A DNA stretch of 8,891 bases from DASWHX01 sp036397995. GTDB lineage: Bacteria; Bacteroidota; Bacteroidia; Cytophagales; Cyclobacteriaceae. A model generated the notes under the pieces. The model saw only the letters and a program-made list of their open reading frames with translations. It was not told the origin of the DNA and made no database searches. This document shows positions 6,772-8,891 of the stretch, in pieces. Made by a program: the position numbers and the translations under genes. Location of the stretch: assembly GCA_036397995.1 (NCBI GenBank), contig DASWHX010000045.1, positions 1-8,891 of the forward strand, written 5' to 3'. Numbering within the stretch: the first letter of the stretch is position 1; each line of letters starts with the position of its first letter.

Positions 6772-7140
6772 ATGAAACGCAAATCAATTATTATCGTACT
6801 GGTATCATTGTTATTTGCTTGTAAAAATGAGGAATTGACAGAACTCGATAAAAACACAAAAGTTATTACTGAAAATGCCCAAATTGGCAAAGGAAATGTT
6901 TATACATATACAATTGGAACATCGATCCCTACTGAAGGAGATGCAATAATATCAAAACAGGCAAATTACTTTGATGTTAGTGAAATTACAACAGGGGCAT
7001 CTGGTGTAATTTATCAATATAAGCCTAAACCAGATTTCCTTGGAAAAGACAATGTTGAATTAATACAAACATTTAGTAGTGGTGGGGCTGTATTTGGCAG
7101 AAATATCATTAAGATTTCTATTACGGTAGCAACGGATTAA
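6772..7140 (+). CDS. Small Ig/cadherin-like lipoprotein paired with the metallopeptidase
   Basis: A 122-residue protein with a short signal peptide ending in LFAC (Cys17 lipidated). The mature part of about 105 residues fits one beta-sandwich domain. The stretch YQYKPKPDFLGKDNVEL resembles the Y-x-P-x-x-x-F-x-G-x-D-x-h motif of bacterial cadherin-like/Ig-like repeats, followed by two strands ending in IKISITVATD. It lies 9 bases behind the metallopeptidase gene, shares its AT-rich composition and would be co-transcribed. It could be a surface partner, substrate-binding subunit or inhibitor of the protease; the sequence does not tell which. Fold assignment is moderate, and that it is a lipoprotein is firm. 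Confidence 0.75.
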   Translation: MKRKSIIIVLVSLLFACKNEELTELDKNTKVITENAQIGKGNVYTYTIGTSIPTEGDAIISKQANYFDVSEITTGASGVIYQYKPKPDFLGKDNVELIQTFSSGGAVFGRNIIKISITVATD

Positions 7141-7156
7141 TAAAGCCCATAACACT

Positions 7157-7265
7157 GTATAAGAAAACATAGGTTGAGTAGTGGGGAAAGAAATTTCATC
7201 ACTACTTTATTATTTCAGAGCAATTGGGAAAAGACATCAATTTCTGCCACCTACGTTTCTTATAC
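7157..7265 (+). repeat. Three-armed inverted-repeat element B (attC-like)
   Basis: The outer arms GTATAAGAAAACATAGGT (7157-7174) and ACCTACGTTTCTTATAC (7249-7265) pair throughout except for one extra A (7167) in the left arm and one A.C mismatch (7169/7254), which is T.G on the bottom strand. Hairpin 1 is AGTAGTG/CACTACT (7177-7183, 7200-7206), continued by GAAA-gaaa-TTTC (7186-7197). Hairpin 2 is CAGA-gc-AATTG/CAATT-TCTG (7216-7226, 7238-7246). Every irregularity matches element A in kind and side, although the sequences differ. CCATAAC (7147-7153) just outside the left arm resembles an attC R'' box, and the right side has only an imperfect GTCTTAGCC. It lies 16 bases after the Ig-like lipoprotein stop and 11 bases before the end of the convergent DUF5655 gene, so it might also act as a two-way terminator. 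Confidence 0.65.
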
Positions 7266-7276
7266 TCACCAAAGTC

Positions 7277-7849
7277 TTAGCCGTTTATCCGTTTATCGGC
7301 TTTCTGAATTAATCCCAGCAGCTTAGAATTGATGTCTTTTTTGTCCTGAATAATTACCATATGGGAGATTCTGGGCATAGGTCCTGTGAGTTTTGATTTT
7401 TGAAGATAGTCGCTAAAGGGTGTGTCACCAAGATCCATTCCCACTCGCAGTTCATTGGATTTAATATTGATGGCTGCAAATTCTTTTTTCTTATGCAGCG
7501 ATACATAGGTTTTCTTGGCAGTAACCTGAGTATCTTTAATTTCTTTCTGAACTTCCTTTATGAGCTGGTCATAGAGGGGCTTCAGATGTTCTTTCTTTTC
7601 AAACTGATCTTTTAACAGGTTGTCTGCATTCGCATAAACCGGTTTTCCATCATTAAGATAAATTCCAATCAGGAGGGAAGCATTCATGTGACCGAATCCC
7701 AGGTCTTTCTTCAGCCAGTTAATCATGTCGTTTCTCTTTTCCATGCCCTGCTTTTTAACCATTGAAAGCCAGGTCTTGAGATCCTTACCTGTTGAAAGTT
7801 TTAATCCTTCGATAAACTCCTGTTCAATTTGTTGTGATGTTTTTGCCAT
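7277..7849 (-). CDS. DUF4287 / DUF5655 domain protein
   Basis: A 190-residue soluble protein, lysine-rich, with no signal peptide or membrane helix. The N-terminal part (about 3-60: TGKDLKTWL at 20-28 and GFGHMNA at 51-57) matches DUF4287. The C-terminal part (about 85-187: KKTYVSLHKKKEFAAI at 112-127, ISHMV at 161-165, and a closing helix after KDINSKLL) matches DUF5655, a small domain of unknown function. The two often occur fused, so the length is normal. No biochemical role is known to me. The final residues ADKRING come from a perfect tandem octamer (CGTTTATC twice, plus-strand 7282-7297). The stop is 11 bases from element B. The gene is convergent with the metallopeptidase unit and probably has its own promoter. 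Confidence 0.85.
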   Translation of the reverse strand: MAKTSQQIEQEFIEGLKLSTGKDLKTWLSMVKKQGMEKRNDMINWLKKDLGFGHMNASLLIGIYLNDGKPVYANADNLLKDQFEKKEHLKPLYDQLIKEVQKEIKDTQVTAKKTYVSLHKKKEFAAINIKSNELRVGMDLGDTPFSDYLQKSKLTGPMPRISHMVIIQDKKDINSKLLGLIQKADKRING

Positions 7850-7951
7850 AATAAGATTTATTTATTACTCTAAAATGTTGAATAGCAATTTCAGGGAATC
7901 CTGCTCTAATGTATTGGAAAAAATTTACCAGGAGCAGAGGCTGGCAGGTCA

Positions 7952-7968
7952 ATTCCAAAATTAGGAAT
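7952..7968 (-). promoter_or_regulatory. Possible promoter/operator for the DUF5655 gene
   Basis: Reading the minus strand, TAATTTTG (plus-strand 7956-7963) fits the TAnnTTTG -7 box, about 107 bases before the start codon. It is wrapped by the inverted repeat ATTCC-N7-GGAAT (7952-7956, 7964-7968), which could be an operator. No TTTG box is present at the expected -33 spacing, so this is weak. The rest of 7850-8114 shows nothing else I can assign. Confidence 0.3.
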
Positions 7969-8114
7969 CATATCTATTCGAGTTAAGGTATCGTGTGAAG
8001 GAATAATATGATTAAGGTTGAAAATAGTGTGAACCTCATAAACTATTTAAATACAAAGTTTCCCGTGCGATCCAAAACTAACCGTTATATCAAAATTTGA
8101 AGGAAAAAGTTGTC

Positions 8115-8146
8115 TTTGTTAAAACGGAAAAATCAGATTACTTTTG
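8115..8146 (+). promoter_or_regulatory. Bacteroidota-type promoter of tRNA-Ser
   Basis: TTTG (8115-8118), a 20-base spacer and TACTTTTG (8139-8146) exactly fit the Bacteroidota primary-sigma consensus (-33 TTTG, -7 TAnnTTTG). The tRNA 5' end at 8156 lies 9 bases after the -7 box, so only a very short leader is expected. Confidence 0.75.
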
Positions 8147-8155
8147 CCGTCTTAC

Positions 8156-8240
8156 AGAGGAGTGGCAGAGCGGTCGAATGCGGCGGTCTTGAAAACCGTT
8201 GAACCGAGAGGTTCCGGGGGTTCGAATCCCTCCTCCTCTG
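8156..8240 (+). tRNA. tRNA-Ser (anticodon UGA)
   Basis: The acceptor stem AGAGGAG (8156-8162) pairs with CTCCTCT (8233-8239), with G8240 as discriminator. CCA is not encoded (CAA follows). The anticodon stem 8183-8187/8195-8199 closes the loop CTTGAAA with anticodon TGA at 8190-8192, reading UCA (and other UCN) codons. A long variable arm GAACC-GAGA-GGTTC (8201-8214) identifies a class II serine tRNA. The T arm GGGGG-TTCGAAT-CCCTC (8216-8232) is standard. The D arm begins GCAGAGCGG. The 85-base length is usual for tRNA-Ser. Confidence 0.97.
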
Positions 8241-8264
8241 CAAATAGCAAAAGAATCCCTCCTC
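8224..8264. repeat. 12-base direct repeat of the tRNA-Ser 3' end
   Basis: GAATCCCTCCTC within the T arm and acceptor of tRNA-Ser (8224-8235) is repeated exactly at 8253-8264, beginning 12 bases after the tRNA end. Repeats of a tRNA 3' end are what integration of tyrosine-recombinase elements leaves behind, but here only 17 bases lie between the copies. It may be an att-like scar or a local duplication. Confidence 0.5.
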
Positions 8265-8296
8265 AAGATTTAGTAGAATCCGGAGTTAATTTTTTG
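8259..8296 (+). terminator. Possible terminator of tRNA-Ser
   Basis: A two-part hairpin, CTCC (8259-8262)/GGAG (8282-8285) and GATT (8267-8270)/AATC (8277-8280) with a 6-base loop, is followed by ttaatttttt. The stem is interrupted by an asymmetric internal loop, so strength is uncertain, but the T-rich tail and position fit a Rho-independent terminator. Confidence 0.4.
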
Positions 8297-8357
8297 AAAT
8301 TTATTTAGTCACAGATTTACTGATCCCTTGGTGATAAACCAGGAACTTTTCAGTTTT

Positions 8358-8377
8358 ACGCTGATGTCACCTGATAA
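8358..8377. repeat. Second copy of the ACGCTGAT-N5-CTGATAA repeat
   Basis: ACGCTGAT (8358-8365), five bases, then CTGATAA (8371-8377) repeats the arrangement at 318-337 about 8 kb away. The preceding sequence (tcacagatttactgat, 8309-8324) looks like more of the same degenerate repeat family. The rest of 8297-8485 holds no gene I can support. A hairpin AATTCG/CGAATT (8439-8444, 8450-8455) lies 30 bases beyond the end of the BrkB-like gene and could help end its transcript, though it lacks a T-tract. Confidence 0.4.
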
Positions 8378-8485
8378 ATTGATTTTGAACCATTATTTTT
8401 ATTTTTGAACAGAGTTTTAATTAGATAACAACAAACCCAATTCGCTAAACGAATTTATTAAAGAGTAAAGTACAAGGATATAGTT

Positions 8486-8891
8486 TTACACAACTGCAAC
8501 CTTCCCATCCTCCAAATCTTTAACTTCCATCTGTACTTTGTGGATACTGGCATTAACTTCATAACCAACCAGCATAATTACTGAAAGGAAGAAAAACCAG
8601 ATCATAAGAGCAATTAATGCTCCAATAGAACCGTAAAATTTATTGTACGTTCCGAATTGACTTATATAGTAAGAAAAGCCATAGGAAATTGCCAGGGAAA
8701 GTATGGTTGCAATGATGGAGCCTGTGCTGAAAAAACCCCACTTATATTTAACTGCAGGTGCAAAATAATAAATAGCCGAAATTCCAATCTGAAAAATGAT
8801 AAACATAACGATAAGGCGGGTAATAAGGAGAAGATAAATGAGGAAGTCATCTGTAACCAGGCCCATTTTAAATGTCCAGTCAAGGGCTACT
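8486..8891 (-). CDS. YihY/BrkB-family inner-membrane protein (C-terminal part, truncated by window)
   Basis: The visible 134 residues contain three membrane helices (about 17-42, 53-75 and 88-110 of the visible part) and a short charged cytoplasmic tail ending KDLEDGKVAVV. The pattern YYISQFGTYNKFYGSIGALIALMIWFFF, broken by FGTYN and YGSIG, then GYEVNAS, is the C-terminal signature of the YihY/virulence factor BrkB family (formerly annotated as ribonuclease BN). Family members have about six helices and roughly 270-320 residues, so the first half lies outside the window. An internal ATG at 8866 is not the start, because the frame stays open upstream (VALDWTFK) to the edge. The function of the family is unsettled. 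Confidence 0.9.
   Translation of the reverse strand, partial: VALDWTFKMGLVTDDFLIYLLLITRLIVMFIIFQIGISAIYYFAPAVKYKWGFFSTGSIIATILSLAISYGFSYYISQFGTYNKFYGSIGALIALMIWFFFLSVIMLVGYEVNASIHKVQMEVKDLEDGKVAVV

Noticed and set aside
5701..7265. Classical integron with canonical attC sites
   Set aside because: No integrase gene or attI is in the window, and neither element has a proper GTTRRRY box at its right end. Only the architecture fits, so it is reported as attC-like.
5701..7265. Insertion sequence or transposon
   Set aside because: No transposase gene and no matching terminal repeats between the two ends; each inverted repeat is self-contained.
7725..7964. Plus-strand open frame of 79 codons
   Set aside because: It overlaps the start of the DUF5655 gene antisense and shows no start context or family resemblance.
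8486..8866. Complete 126-residue gene starting at the ATG at 8864-8866
   Set aside because: The frame is open to the window edge and the sequence corresponds only to the C-terminal half of the YihY/BrkB family, so the gene is truncated by the window.

Overview
The window looks like chromosomal DNA of a member of the Bacteroidota, probably a gliding-type or Cytophagales/Flavobacteriia-like organism. The evidence is a gldA-gldF-gldG ABC-transporter block, several lipoproteins with lipobox signal peptides, A-rich start contexts without clear Shine-Dalgarno sequences, and promoter elements of the TAnnTTTG type (perfect upstream of the tRNA gene). Assignment below phylum is inference.

Left part (1-515): possibly the last 26 codons of a plus-strand gene, then about 430 bases of non-coding DNA with four copies of a short GC-rich repeat and a second repeat type. 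Bases 516-4974 form a tight minus-strand operon transcribed as gldA (ATPase), gldF (permease), gldG (auxiliary membrane protein), a DUF4340 membrane protein and an alkyltransferase-like DNA-repair protein whose catalytic cysteine position is alanine. Gaps are 12 and 3 bases, then an 8-base overlap, then 12 bases. GldA, GldF and GldG should assemble as an ABC-2-type exporter with DUF4340 as a membrane-anchored companion; the repair gene is probably only a transcriptional passenger.

Centre (5229-7265): a small lipocalin-like lipoprotein, then a two-gene plus-strand unit encoding a HEIGH-type zinc metallopeptidase lipoprotein and a small Ig/cadherin-like lipoprotein. This unit is AT-richer than its surroundings, uses AGA for 8 of 10 arginines in the protease, and lies between two imperfect inverted-repeat elements (5701-5800 and 7157-7265). 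The two elements differ in sequence but share one three-armed folded architecture: an outer stem with a single extra base in the left arm and one A.C mismatch, a 7-bp-stem hairpin, and a second hairpin with a 2-base bulge in its left arm. This resembles attC sites of integron gene cassettes, but canonical core sites are not present. It is the most interesting feature of the window.

Right part (7277-8891): a minus-strand DUF4287/DUF5655 protein ending 11 bases from the second element, a tRNA-Ser(UGA) with a textbook Bacteroidota promoter and a 12-base duplicate of its 3' end just downstream, and the C-terminal part of a YihY/BrkB-family membrane protein running off the window edge.
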